From Petasospora fabianii (Eukaryota; Ascomycota; Saccharomycetes; Phaffomycetales; Wickerhamomycetaceae), in contig CP048716.1 of assembly GCA_022641835.1 (NCBI GenBank), positions 310,001 to 374,000 of the forward strand: 64,000 nucleotides of DNA, in the 5' to 3' direction. The notes beneath the pieces are model-generated. The model did not search any database. It saw only the letters and a program-made list of their open reading frames with translations, and was not told where the DNA came from. Every line of letters begins with the position of its first letter. Position 1 is the first letter of the stretch. Made by a program: the position numbers and the translations under genes. Shown piece after piece: positions 39,458-50,195 of the stretch.

Positions 39458-40490
39458 TCAGTCGGATATCTCGTCAAATGAATCATCATCACCATTCTTG
39501 TTGTAAAGGAAGAACTGGATGAAAATGGTAAAGTCCAATGCCAACGTACCAATCGAACCGGCCAACCAGGACGACTGCACTGCCAAATATGATGGGTTAA
39601 TGGATATGGAGAGAATGGAGATGACATATGTCAGGTTACCCAAGCATGCACATAGAAAGAAAAGGAAGGAGATACCTTCACATGATTTTCTTCTATAGTT
39701 GAGGAGGATCTGCGGCATACGGGAGCCCAAGTAAAGAACAGCACTAAGCCATCCGAAGAACTGAGCAGTGGAATCCCACTCGAGATCTGGGCCTGTGTCC
39801 TCGGATTCTGGGTCGTAAGATAAGTACCAACCAATGATACCAGAGAGAATGACGAGGATGATAAGTGATGATTCAACGAGGTTCTGTGTGCGTGACTTTC
39901 TGTGCTTTTTGGTGTTGCCCTCTGGGTCAGATGTTGAGGAGATAGATGTGTAACCGGATTCTTCTTCACCAAGGACGTCATGTCTCATTTCGCCAAAGAT
40001 GTTCTCCGAAAGCGGGTTAGCTGGGGAAAGATGAACTGGATCAACTTCAGATCCATCACCATAAGTGAGACATTGCCATAGCAGAATAACATCAGCAGCA
40101 GTGTAGTAGATGGCAAGAATAATCATGGTCGGTAGCACATGTTGCATAACAGCACCGAGAACGTTGAAGACGTCACCTGCAAGCCAGAGAATGACAAAGA
40201 GAAGCGAAAGACCCTCTGAACTCTTTCTTACATACTGAGGGGGATGTTAGTTTTAAATTCATGATTTGAGGGCAGAGAGAGCGTATCAAGAGGATATACT
40301 TACATTTTCATAGATTTGTGGCATGAAAACAATGATCCAGAATGAAATAGATATGGACCTGTAGCGAGAGTTAGTCATTTGTGAGCCCGGGGAACAACAC
40401 ATGAAAAGAGACCTACCCTGTGACTCCAGAGATGGCTTTGTTGTCGAGAACGACATGTGCAAAGTGTTGAGATGGCACGATGTCCGACAT
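39458..40490 (-). CDS. PQ-loop vacuolar basic amino-acid transporter (Ypq1/Ypq2 type), two introns
   Basis: Three exons on the minus strand: 40490-40417, 40358-40304 and 40234-39458, joined to 301 residues. Introns: 40416-40359 (58 bases; GTAGGT donor, GACTAAC branch point) and 40303-40235 (69 bases; GTAAGT donor, ACTAACA branch point). The joined protein reads 'AISGVTGSISISFWIIVFMPQ', 'IYENYVRKSSEGLSLLFV' and 'LAGDVFNVLGAVMQHVL', matching S. cerevisiae Ypq1 almost motif for motif. Two PQ loops are present: 'FMPQIYEN' and 'RMPQILLNYRRKSCEGISF'. Seven transmembrane helices are expected. Ypq proteins export lysine/arginine from the vacuole. Ypq1, Ypq2 and Rtc2 are too similar to choose between here. 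Convergent with COG5. Confidence 0.93.
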
Positions 40491-41055
40491 CGTGCTGTAT
40501 ATCGTCCCTGTGTATAAATAAAACTGAGTTGTTGCCGTAAGCTTCTCCAGGATATGTTGAAGACTTTTTTCCACTATTTCCCCGATGAGCTGTCTCGGCA
40601 AACTTTGGTGATCATCAGTCGCGACATAAAAAAGAAAAGCAGCCAGATTGCGCCAAATTCTTTTCGCCATTTCGAAGAATGCGGTAACCCGTTTCACTTA
40701 TCGCGCCATTTTTCGTATTCTTGGCGAAACTTGGCTCCGACACCGGCTCTTGTTCACCGACACAGGCCATCCTCGATCTTTTTAAGTTGATTTTAAAAAC
40801 CCTTTTTTTGATTCGTTACAAGAGAAGAGCGTCTCAGATAAGACGAGCACAACTTCAAAGCAGTAATACCATGTCCCAATTAGCCGATTTGCTTCTTTCG
40901 CCGACCGCAAGCCCTCCCCCTGTTCGGTGGCGCATGTGCCCCGGACAATGGCGCGCTCTCTCCGAAAAGCTGAAGTATTATACCCTCTTGTTCCGCTTCT
41001 TTTCTCAACCACTCCCTGGAAACGTCGCTATCAAGGCCAGTTATAGAAGATAAAG
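40491..41055. other. Divergent promoter region, YPQ1-like / PGC1
   Basis: About 560 bases with no supported gene. An imperfect inverted repeat around TTTCGCCA (about 40667) and TGGCGAAA (about 40722) is the only notable structure. Confidence 0.45.
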
Positions 41056-42232
41056 ATGTCTTTCGATCCACTGATTGTCGCTCATAGAGGGTATGTTGCA
41101 AATGAGCGTCAGTGGGACCTTGTATCGCTCACAGAATGGGGATTCCTTGCGCACGTGCCTCATCAGATCTCCACAAAGTACTAACACTGCTTTCTAAGCT
41201 ACAAGGACAAGTTCGCTGAGAACACATTGAGGGCCTTTCAAGGTGCTGCTGAAGCCGGGGTGGATTGTATTGAGACAGGTAAGTCATTTGATCAATGAAA
41301 ATATGAAGAAATCTCGAACTAACAGCCCCATCATCAGATGTTCAGACCACATCGGATGGTATCTGTGTCGTTAATCACGTAAGTATTACACTTTAGTGCT
41401 TTCAAATAGCAGTGTTAACCAATCCAAGGATCCATATACTGGAAGAGTCTATGAGGAGCGCCATGTCATTTCGGAGACACCATTGGCAACGTTGAAGACG
41501 TTGAAGCATAAGCAAGATCCGACCCAGAAGATGCTCACCGTTGTCGAGTTCTTGTCATGGGTCGCTAAAGAGGCACCACCAAAAATGAAAGTCATGCTCG
41601 ATATCAAGACATCCAATGATCCCACCGTACTAATGAAGGTTATACGCTGTATGCTTGATGCCAATGACGATCTTGAGTATTGGAAGCCAAAGGTGATCTT
41701 TGGATTGTGGAGTCTTGAATTTTACCAGTTTGGTGTCTCAACTGGTCTTTTGAGTGGCTTTGAGATTATCAACATCACCATATCACCTACTATTGCTCGT
41801 GGCTTCTTGGAGTACTCCAAGTCTCTCCCACCACAATACAAACTTAAGGCAGTATCTCTTATGCTCATCGCCACCACTACTCCAGAATTTAAGACCCTTC
41901 GTGCCGAGTTGATGGAACCTGAAGGTGTCTTACTCTATCTCTGGACATTGAACTCACAGGATGACTTTGATCAGGGTTATCTTCTGGATTGCAAGAACTT
42001 CATCACTGACAACGTTGTGGAAGCCACTGCTGCTGTTAAAGAATTCAAGAGCGGTAAAGAGCCACGTTATGTTCCACCACCGCTTCTTTCTGCGCAAGGT
42101 GTGAAGGGAACTCTGAGATACAGTCTCTATCGCCTCTTCGAGTGGACAGTTTTGAGTGGTTGGAACAGATACAGACCGGTGCAGACTGGTTTGTTTTTCA
42201 TCTTAAGACTCATTGCCAAAGGTCAAAAATGA
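41056..42232 (+). CDS. PGC1: Pgc1-like phosphatidylglycerol phospholipase C (GDPD family), three introns
   Basis: Exons 41056-41090, 41199-41278, 41338-41378 and 41429-42232, joined to 319 residues (S. cerevisiae Pgc1 has 321). Introns: 108 bases (GTATGT, TACTAAC), 59 bases (GTAAGT, ACTAACA) and 50 bases (GTAAGT, weaker TTAAC). Each junction rebuilds a conserved GDPD motif: 'IVAHRGYKDKFAENTLRAF', 'CIETDVQTTSDGICVVNHD' and 'DPYTGR'. The catalytic HR, ExD and NHD residues are all present. A C-terminal hydrophobic segment with basic residues ('GLFFILRLIAKGQK') fits a tail anchor, as in yeast Pgc1. Pgc1 degrades phosphatidylglycerol to diacylglycerol at lipid droplets and ER/mitochondria. The third intron's branch point is the least certain part. 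Confidence 0.92.
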
Positions 42233-44574
42233 TACAGAACGACCGTTATATAGTTGTGATTATCTGATTTCTTGTTTTTCACTCAAAATACTTATGATTC
42301 TTTACTTTCTTATTGAGCTAAGGCAATATGAGCCGTAAGTAAATTTGACAACTAGTCGATGCCTTGGTGCGTGCATGCAAGTGCCAGGTCGGCTAGTGCA
42401 GAGAGAGGTTTACCGAAGCAGGAATGCCAGCCACGCCCTATACCTGTGTTAGCCTTTCCCTATACACCATATCACTCCCCAACCGCCAGCCTCCGAAGTT
42501 TTACAGCCTAATGTTTATCCACCACCGCTTTGTTTTGCTTTTTTGCCTGCTGCAGGAAGATGCCACATGTGCAGGGTTACCATGGCTATGATGCATCAGA
42601 AGTGAGACACTGTCTTTAATTTAATATTTACTAGAATGGTTGAGCTTTTTGCAAGTGGTCCTATCAACACTAGTAACTTCTGCACGGTGAAACTATTAGA
42701 GTTTCGAGTGCTTGAGTTCTGCCTGATGGTGATGCGGAATAGATACCACCAGTTAGTGTTTCCTTTCCGCTGAGGTAGACATCCTAAACACTTTGAACTT
42801 CGCGGGACAGGTTACGTGGTATATACTAGTGTGGTTCAGCATTTCTCCAAGCATCATATCTCTCAAGAAAGAGCGTGTATATGATGGTCGCGTCTAATAT
42901 AAATTACTTGCAGGCACTTGGTGCCAACATAGTGAGGCTATTTTGCTGCGTCTCCAACTTTGACGGAATTCCCATACCCCACAACTCTATCTGGATTTGT
43001 CTGAACTGTGGATGAGCCCTTACATAAGCTGTAGAGCTGTAGAAGAATGCTATTCTACAGTTTTGCTTGCTTTTGCTTTTGCTTTTTATATTTCCTTCCT
43101 CGGGCATTTCTTTTTGAGCTTATGATCGTCCGTATTTTTTGAGTTCAGGGGAGCAGCTTGGGTATCGACCTAATTCCGCTTCGACACTTAAACCTTTTTC
43201 ATTAGCGGAAGAGGGGAGTCAAACACCTCGTAACTCTTTGTAACCTCCTGAAGTATCTTCAAGTAGCAACTTGCTAGTGTAAGTCCGCCATCTGGTACGG
43301 CCAGGCCGCGATCAGTATAATCATGCAACTGGGAGGTGTCAGATGGCCCTCGAAGATATTTCGCCGAAGTCTGTTCAAAAGCACACCATGGTCTCTAGTG
43401 GTCTGTGGCTGAGCCCATGATGCCAGAAGCCACTCTCTCTCGCTATACGAGTCTAGATAACTATGAATGAGTCGGTCAACTCTGGCATGGAAGTTGGCAG
43501 ATGGTTCTAGCTAAGTACTACTAGTTTGGTGATCATAGAGATAGTACATCAGTCTAAAGCAAACCAGCGGAGGTAGAGCGTCCCGTCATGTGCGCCACTT
43601 GGCATAGAGAAGCAGAACTAATCCAACAAACGGTGACCTCGAAAGTGGGGATGACTGTTCGATCCGCCCAACTTTTGGATAAGATCTGCCGCTTGACCGT
43701 TGTGACTTCCTATACCCCGCCCAAGTGAATACGTTCTATCGAACCATCTCTAGTTGTCAATGTATGCAATGGGTGTGACCCAGCTGAGTAGGACCCGAGA
43801 TCTCTGCTCGAGGGCCAGCAGCCATAGCCCGCTGCGGTGAAGCCACATCGTATAGCGTACATAATGCATGCGCCTACATACATGAAGAATATCTTGCAGG
43901 TGATGGCCAGATCTTGGCATCAATAGCGGTATCTTCGGGCTTAGCTGAGTGGAGACTTTCGGCCACCAGCAGAGATTGAAGTCCAATAAGTATTGATAGT
44001 TGTTGAGCTACTGTGGCTTCTCTGGGATACAGTCCTGTCCTATCAATGGCGATGCTCAAATCGTTAAACAACAGTGAGCGCAGGAATTCCCCATAAATCC
44101 TTGCCCAACAGAGAGCCCTGTCCTACGCCACCACCCATAATGCACATCCAGCCCCATCACTATTTCGTGCTAGGAGGCGCCGGAGAAACATGCATGTATC
44201 CAATTTCCCCATCTGGGAGGTCCTGTCACCAATGTTACGCGTGCTAATGTACCATCCTGCATGCGATACTCCATCACCGGAAACTTTGCGCGTCAGGCAA
44301 CCCCTCATCCCGCAGGACTTTTCCTTTGAATTCCCCAATTAAGCCAGTATTTTGTGCTTTATGTCTCACATATGACGAGGCTTGCAAGCGCGTCCCATGG
44401 CAAAGCTACAGTATTGTACCAGGGGCTAGAGCTACCCTCTCAGCTGTATGTTTATTACTCCGCGCCCAGCCACCATAGTATATATACGCGCACCGGCGCA
44501 GAACCCAAGGTTTACAACAACAACATTACACCGAACGATCTGTCTGCTATCGATATCTCGGCTCCCAGCGTCTC
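42233..44574. other. 2.3-kb intergenic region upstream of the adhesin gene
   Basis: The longest gap in the window. Only ORFs under about 80 residues, none with recognisable features. It ends in TATATATA about 90 bases before the adhesin ATG. Very long upstream regions are typical of flocculin/adhesin genes such as FLO11, which are controlled by many factors and by non-coding transcription. A short TTTTGC-type repeat occurs near 43062-43085. No tRNA, transposon or centromere features seen. Confidence 0.6.
44479..44486 (+). promoter_or_regulatory. TATA box of the adhesin gene
   Basis: TATATATA about 90 bases before the ATG at 44575, consistent with a regulated cell-surface gene. Confidence 0.55.
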
Positions 44575-47500
44575 ATGAAGCCACTCACAAAGTGGACGAC
44601 ACTGGCCCTTTTGGCTGGACCCACCTGGGCTCAGTACTTCAATAGCTCCTCTGAGTCGACCCGTTCTTCCGAGTCAACAAGATCTTCATTAATATCCACA
44701 CCTTCATCAAATAGCATCTACTCACCCAGCACAGACTTGTCATCATCAACATTATCCGAAGACAGCTCCTTCGTCTACTTCCCATCATCATCAACAGTCG
44801 ACGATACATCATCAGCGGTCTCATCCTCGGAAGAGGCGACTTCCTCCATGCCATTCACTTTCAGAGGTGCCATGGAAGATGGTGCCCCTCGCTGGGTCCT
44901 CTCCATCCCAGGTGACGCATTTGGTACGTGGACGTCTGTGACAACAACGTTTAACAGAAATGCTCGTTCAGATGGTTTCGTTTTCTCAGATGCCACGGTT
45001 GCAGTCGATGATGTCGTGTCTGATGACGCTGCAATCACTAGAACAGATGACAATGTCTATGTTGATGTTAACTTTCCCATCCCACTGGACTCCACCATGG
45101 TCATCAATATTGATGGAGACGTCACCAGTGGCTCCTCTTGGGGTGTACATGGTCAGCTTGTGGTCACTACAGCGGACTCCAAGAAGCTTCTCAAAAGGGC
45201 TGTGTACTCATATGATTTCAGTACTGAGGTTAACAATGACGGTTCATATTCTGAGTCCTCTTCTTTTGAGCTGGAATCCTCAGAATTTGTTTCTACTTCT
45301 TCAGACGATCTTGTCTCGTCGTCAGTGGAGTCATCAATGAGCACAAACTCGGACGCAGTATCAGAGTCTTTCCTGAGTTCCGAGTCATCTACTGCTGAGA
45401 CTTCTTCCTCTGCTATTGCGGACTCCTCGGAGTCAAGCAATGCCTCATCATTCCCAAGCGACTCGTCTTCAGCTTCAACGGATGAGTATTCTTCTGCTTC
45501 AAGTGATCTCATCTCTTCTACAAGTGAATTTTCTTCAGTGCCCTCTCAAGAGTCCTCGGTCCCAAGCGAAGCATCCTCTCTTCCGAATGAGTCCATATCA
45601 AGCTCTGCAGACGAGTCTTCCATCCAAGATGGATCTTCTTCCTCTGTTTCCGACTCTTCCTCATTGGCAGCTGAGGAGCCATCTCTTTCAAGTGGGTCTG
45701 ACACTTTCTCAACGGAGAGCTCATCTTTGGACATCGGCTCCACGACTTCAGCAGAAGAGTCATCTAATTCAAGTGACCACTCCACCATACCAACTGAGTC
45801 GGACTCTGAGCCAAGTGAGCCGTCTTCCTCTTCGGCTCATGAGTCCTCCATTGCAAGTGAATCAGGGTATATCTCATCTGAGCCTTCCTCTGTTGCCTCA
45901 TTCGACGAGTCATCTACCCTATCTGAGTCTTCATCACTTTCATTGGATCAGTCATTTTCCTCCTCAGTTGAGTTCGCTTCCACTGAATCTGAATCACTTT
46001 CATACCCATCAGAGCAGTCATCGAATCCTAGCGAGTATTCATCTCTTGCATCAGAGTCTTCCGAAGACTCGTTCATGTACGAGCCATCGTCTTCTTCCGC
46101 TTCATCAACTGAGTCTTCTATTGCGCTTACTCCATCTGAATCTTCATCTCTTCCAGCAGACTCTTCTTCCGCTTCATCCATTGAGTCTTCTGTTGCTCCT
46201 ACACCATCTGAATCTTCATCTCTTCCAGCCGAATCTTCCTCTTACGACGATATCTCTTCTACTGCTAGCGAGTTGAGCTCTGCCACAGATAATGAGGAAT
46301 CGTCATTCATCTACTCGGCTTCCTCGAATTTATCAGAGGACTCGTCAGCTCCACTTGAATCGTCTTCTTTCAGTGAGTCTTCGTACATCCCATCTGAAGT
46401 GTCCTCCCTTGTGGAGTCTTCGTCTACTGCTGGCGATGAGTCCTCAAGCCCTGAGGAGTCTTCGTCTACTGCTGGCAATGAATCCTCAAGTCCTGAAGAA
46501 TCTTCATCATTCCCACATGGGTCAATCTCCATAACAGCTTCTTCTTCCTCAAGTGACCTTGTCTCTGTGACAAGTGAAGAGTCCAACGTCTCATCTGAGC
46601 TATCAACCACACCAGCGGCTGAGTCCTCTACGGCACTTGAGTCTTCATCTCTGTCTGTTGGTGTCTCCTCTGAACCTTCGATCTCAGGCGAGATATCTTC
46701 GATCCCTACTGAGTCTGTTTCACTCCCGGCTGAAGCATCATCACTTGCATCTGAGCTGTCTTCCACTGTGTCTGAAGAGTTGTCCTCGACAACTGACGGC
46801 TCCTCTCTTCCTAGTGACGAGTCTTCGCTTCCAACTGGATCTGAATCTCTCACGTCTGAGGATTCGTCTTCCTTCAGTGATTTCTCCTCCCCATCAATTT
46901 CAGAGTCGTCTGCTCCAGTTGCTGAGCCTTCAACATCACTTGAAGAATCATCCAGTTTGAGTGAGGAGTCTTCGTTCTTGTACTTCCCTTCATCTTCTTC
47001 AGCTTCTGACTCATCGGTTCCGGTGGATACATCATCTATTCCTGTTGACGAGAGTTCTGTTCCAACTGAGCCATCAACACTTCCAGCTGAAACGTCATCT
47101 GCACCGATTGATGAGTCTTCCAATCCAGATGAAGAGACATCATTCATGTACGAGCCATCTTCGGTGGCTAGTTCCTCATCCTCTGATGTTGGTACAGGTG
47201 ACACAGAGGTTCCAAGCTACACATTATCAGGATCTTCTCATGAGTCAGCTTCTTCTCCGGTTTCCGAGTCTCTTGGTGGGTCCAGTGTTGAGTCTACTGA
47301 GCCAGCCTCCCTCACCACTCCAGCCTCTGAGGAGTCCACTTCATCTTCCAGCACCTCTAGCGAGACTTCCTCTGATGCCTTGACTGATGTCCCAACCCTT
47401 AGAGGAGAATACAACAATGGTTCTCCGTACTGGATCTTGGAAGTCCCAGCATCTCTTGGTCCATGGACATCCATCTCATGTGATTTCTCCAGGGAAGGTG

Positions 47501-49044
47501 GCGACTTTGACTTTGAGGAGCCATCTGTCTTTGCCGGTGCCACGGATATGACTTCGGATGCAGCAATTGTTTCAGCCAGCGACACGGTTTCTGTTCTCGT
47601 TGACTTTGTCACGACAGATAATCTCTTTGTCAATGTGAGTGCCTTGATGACAAGTGAAGCGATCACTGCCGGTGTGTTGGTTGAGATTACTACTCCGGAT
47701 AGTAAGAAGCTGGTCAAGAGAGCTGTTGCTACTTATAAGTTGGACAGCACTATCACGATTGATGATGTTTCATCCTCATCTGATGCAGGTTCTGGGGCTT
47801 CTACTGCTATCACTTCTGTGTCTTCTAGTGTTGCCACAGGTGGTACTTCTGCAGTGACATCCACTGAATCAACCGTGTCCACAACTGTCATAACCACCAC
47901 ATCATGCTTTGCTGGTATTTGTTCCACCGGTGAAGTGACGACCGGGTTGACAACTGTCACAACAACCAAATCTGGTATTGTGACGGAGTACACAACATAC
48001 TGTCCACTCACAGAGTCCAACTCTGGAAGACCTGCCATTACAGGAAGCGCACACACTGAGACCATTGTTGCATCTTCTACCACTGTGGTTACCATCACCT
48101 CTTGTTCTGAGAACAAGTGCTCCAAGATCCCAGTTACCACTGGTGTTGATGTTGTCACTGTAACATCCGAAGGTGTTGTCACTGAGCACACAACATACTG
48201 TCCATTGACTGCTACTACTGTTCACACTGGTGCCACCGGTGTTGTTGCTAGTGATTCTATAAGCACAGTTACTGAGGCTGGCATTGAAACTAGTGCTAAG
48301 ACCACTACTGAGACTGTCATCACAACTCCAGTCTCCGTTAGTACCGCTGTCTCTGTTGATGCCACAACAGCATCCACCACTATTATCATTGCCGACTCTA
48401 CCACTGTTATCACTGTCACTTCCTGTTACGAGAACCACTGTGATGTGACTCCAATAACCACTGGTGTCACCGTGGCCACTTTCGCTGCAGGAGGCACAAG
48501 TTCTGCCATCACATATTATGTTCCTTTGAGCACTACTGTTACTCTTGCAGGCGGAGCTGGTGCTCGTGCTGGTCCCTCCACTGCCATTGCTTCTTCCTCC
48601 GATACAGCTACTGGTGCTGTCACCACTGTCACTCTTGCCTCTGGTGAGACAGCACCAACAGATTCCCAGAGTATCGCTAGTGGCTCATTATCCAAGACTG
48701 AATCGACATCGACAGTTTATGTTACTTCTGGTGCCTCTACCACTACTACTAAGGCTGGTGTTGAGGGCTCCAACACTATTGATGCCTCATCCAGCATCGC
48801 ATCCAGTGCATCTGCTTCCGAGACCACAGATGTTAATCCCTCTTCCCAAACTGTTGACAACGGCACTGATGCTCAAGACACAACCAAGACACAAACAGAT
48901 ATCACCACAACACAAGCCACATCATTCTCTGACTCTTCGTCTACGACAGCCACTGTATCAGTTAACACTGGTGCCGGTACTGCAAACATTGTGAAGGGAT
49001 CGACGATATTCGGTATACTCCTTCCATTGTTCTTCATCTTCTAA
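44575..49044 (+). CDS. GPI-type cell-wall adhesin with duplicated novel domain and Ser-rich stalk
   Basis: 1489 residues. Signal peptide MKPLTKWTTLALLAGPTWAQ; hydrophobic C-terminus (about 1472-1489, ending LLPLFFIF) typical of a GPI signal. Domain A at about 94-218 and a second copy at about 938-1060 share '[FL]RG..-G.P.W.L..P', 'WTS', 'DAAI' and 'DSKKL-KRAV'; I cannot assign them to a known family. Both end in Lys-Arg (207-208 and 1048-1049), possible Kex2 sites. Between them, about 220-936, is a serine-rich stalk dominated by S/E/P/D. Aromatic islands SF-x-Y recur at Phe66, 500, 578, 801 and 857. Three threonine-rich, cysteine-containing repeats follow (about 1102-1322: 'TSC....C...P.TTGV', ending 'YCPL'), like those of flocculins. 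Probably covalently linked to cell-wall glucan after GPI processing. Ligand unknown. Confidence 0.9.
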   Translation: MKPLTKWTTLALLAGPTWAQYFNSSSESTRSSESTRSSLISTPSSNSIYSPSTDLSSSTLSEDSSFVYFPSSSTVDDTSSAVSSSEEATSSMPFTFRGAMEDGAPRWVLSIPGDAFGTWTSVTTTFNRNARSDGFVFSDATVAVDDVVSDDAAITRTDDNVYVDVNFPIPLDSTMVINIDGDVTSGSSWGVHGQLVVTTADSKKLLKRAVYSYDFSTEVNNDGSYSESSSFELESSEFVSTSSDDLVSSSVESSMSTNSDAVSESFLSSESSTAETSSSAIADSSESSNASSFPSDSSSASTDEYSSASSDLISSTSEFSSVPSQESSVPSEASSLPNESISSSADESSIQDGSSSSVSDSSSLAAEEPSLSSGSDTFSTESSSLDIGSTTSAEESSNSSDHSTIPTESDSEPSEPSSSSAHESSIASESGYISSEPSSVASFDESSTLSESSSLSLDQSFSSSVEFASTESESLSYPSEQSSNPSEYSSLASESSEDSFMYEPSSSSASSTESSIALTPSESSSLPADSSSASSIESSVAPTPSESSSLPAESSSYDDISSTASELSSATDNEESSFIYSASSNLSEDSSAPLESSSFSESSYIPSEVSSLVESSSTAGDESSSPEESSSTAGNESSSPEESSSFPHGSISITASSSSSDLVSVTSEESNVSSELSTTPAAESSTALESSSLSVGVSSEPSISGEISSIPTESVSLPAEASSLASELSSTVSEELSSTTDGSSLPSDESSLPTGSESLTSEDSSSFSDFSSPSISESSAPVAEPSTSLEESSSLSEESSFLYFPSSSSASDSSVPVDTSSIPVDESSVPTEPSTLPAETSSAPIDESSNPDEETSFMYEPSSVASSSSSDVGTGDTEVPSYTLSGSSHESASSPVSESLGGSSVESTEPASLTTPASEESTSSSSTSSETSSDALTDVPTLRGEYNNGSPYWILEVPASLGPWTSISCDFSREGGDFDFEEPSVFAGATDMTSDAAIVSASDTVSVLVDFVTTDNLFVNVSALMTSEAITAGVLVEITTPDSKKLVKRAVATYKLDSTITIDDVSSSSDAGSGASTAITSVSSSVATGGTSAVTSTESTVSTTVITTTSCFAGICSTGEVTTGLTTVTTTKSGIVTEYTTYCPLTESNSGRPAITGSAHTETIVASSTTVVTITSCSENKCSKIPVTTGVDVVTVTSEGVVTEHTTYCPLTATTVHTGATGVVASDSISTVTEAGIETSAKTTTETVITTPVSVSTAVSVDATTASTTIIIADSTTVITVTSCYENHCDVTPITTGVTVATFAAGGTSSAITYYVPLSTTVTLAGGAGARAGPSTAIASSSDTATGAVTTVTLASGETAPTDSQSIASGSLSKTESTSTVYVTSGASTTTTKAGVEGSNTIDASSSIASSASASETTDVNPSSQTVDNGTDAQDTTKTQTDITTTQATSFSDSSSTTATVSVNTGAGTANIVKGSTIFGILLPLFFIF
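45232..47382 (+). repeat. Serine-rich, low-complexity coding repeats of the adhesin stalk
   Basis: About 715 codons mostly of the form (E/P/D)-S-S-(S/L/A). Near-identical sub-repeats include two 'ESSSTAG(D/N)ESSSPE' units around 46415-46500 and paired 'SSLPADSSSASS-ESS-A-TPSE' units around 46117-46215. The region gives long ORFs in other frames that are shadows. Length variation between strains is expected. Confidence 0.8.
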
Positions 49045-50158
49045 TGACCTGTAATAGTCATGATTTCCAGACTTTTCCAATACCCATACCCGCTAAAAAT
49101 AAAAGTCTTCCTATTGTATAATATGAATTGTCTGTAGACGAAGGGCACTGTAGTGACCACTACATTGATGTTTGAAACACCATAGCTGTGGCTTTGATTA
49201 ATGATTTTGTGATCAATCACAAGCTCATAGAATGTATAGAATGTGTCTCGAGCATGTTATCATTCTTTAATGTTGCCCCCACTGTAAACCTGCAAGCTGC
49301 ACGTTGGGGACACTTGTTTGCTGAGTTGGCGCACACAGGAGGCAATGACATGGGTGATTGTACAGTATAAAGGTAGTTTTATATATTTTAACTGTGCTAT
49401 ATTCATACTCAAACAAGTCATTATGAGGTCTATATTCTAAAACAATCTACAGGTCTATTGTTCAAGTATCTTTGAAACCAATTTCCAGCCAAGAGTAGAA
49501 TAACTTTCTTGAAACAATATGATTATGTAATAGACGGGTTGCGGAAAGCGGTAGGGGCCACAGCAGTCTTCTTGTTGTGCATAAGAGGTTACGAAGCATT
49601 ACTGGGGACACATTCTGGACACAGGTGTCATTTGTCATAAGCAAAGGCGTGTCACAGCATTGTCTTGTGAGTCACTAGCTGTATGTATTGCTTTGTAAGG
49701 GGGGTAGATTGTTAGGGGATATATCTTGTGACTAGTGTGCAGAGCCACCGTTGGGGAAAAAACGGGGAAGAAGAAACAGTACGAAGTGTATAAGACTGAT
49801 CCGGATAATGTGGAGCAACAGAGTTTAAGTGTTTCTTGTTAAACTGCGGATAAGTACTTTTCTTACTCGTACTTTGTGCCTTGTGCTAGAAAACTTGAAG
49901 GCAGGTTGCGATATGGTGGTGTAAGGTGAGATCATCGAAGTACGGTAACATCACAGATCACAACGGATGAGGTATCGAGACCGGGAAATGGGCAAGTCGT
50001 CTAAGAGTGCGGTCAAAGGGTTGTCTATGGCCATATAACAAGCCAAATCGAGCTTTATACGTGAGGTATGTTATTTGTTCATGTTATTGTATTCTACCCT
50101 GGACATTATGTATTGCGTTTTTGCCCCCAACATGGTCGAGACCCGAACTGCTTAGCTG

Positions 50159-50195
50159 AGCAGCGGAGCTCAGCAGCGGAGCTCAAGCAGCGTAG
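50159..50195 (+). repeat. 13-bp tandem repeat AGCAGCGGAGCTC
   Basis: Two exact adjacent copies (50159-50171 and 50172-50184), then a spacer A and a partial third AGCAGCGTAG. Each contains the palindrome GAGCTC. GGTCGAGAC occurs on both sides in the same orientation. GC-rich in an otherwise AT-rich stretch. Confidence 0.7.

Noticed and set aside
42233-44574. Possible transposon or centromere in the 2.3-kb gap
   Set aside because: No terminal repeats, no transposase or reverse-transcriptase coding sequence, and no array of repeats or long AT core typical of a yeast centromere.
45153-47204. Long ORFs on the minus strand and in the other + frames inside the adhesin
   Set aside because: Products of the serine-codon repeats (acidic E/D/S-rich on one strand, L/H/R-rich on the other); shadows of the adhesin.
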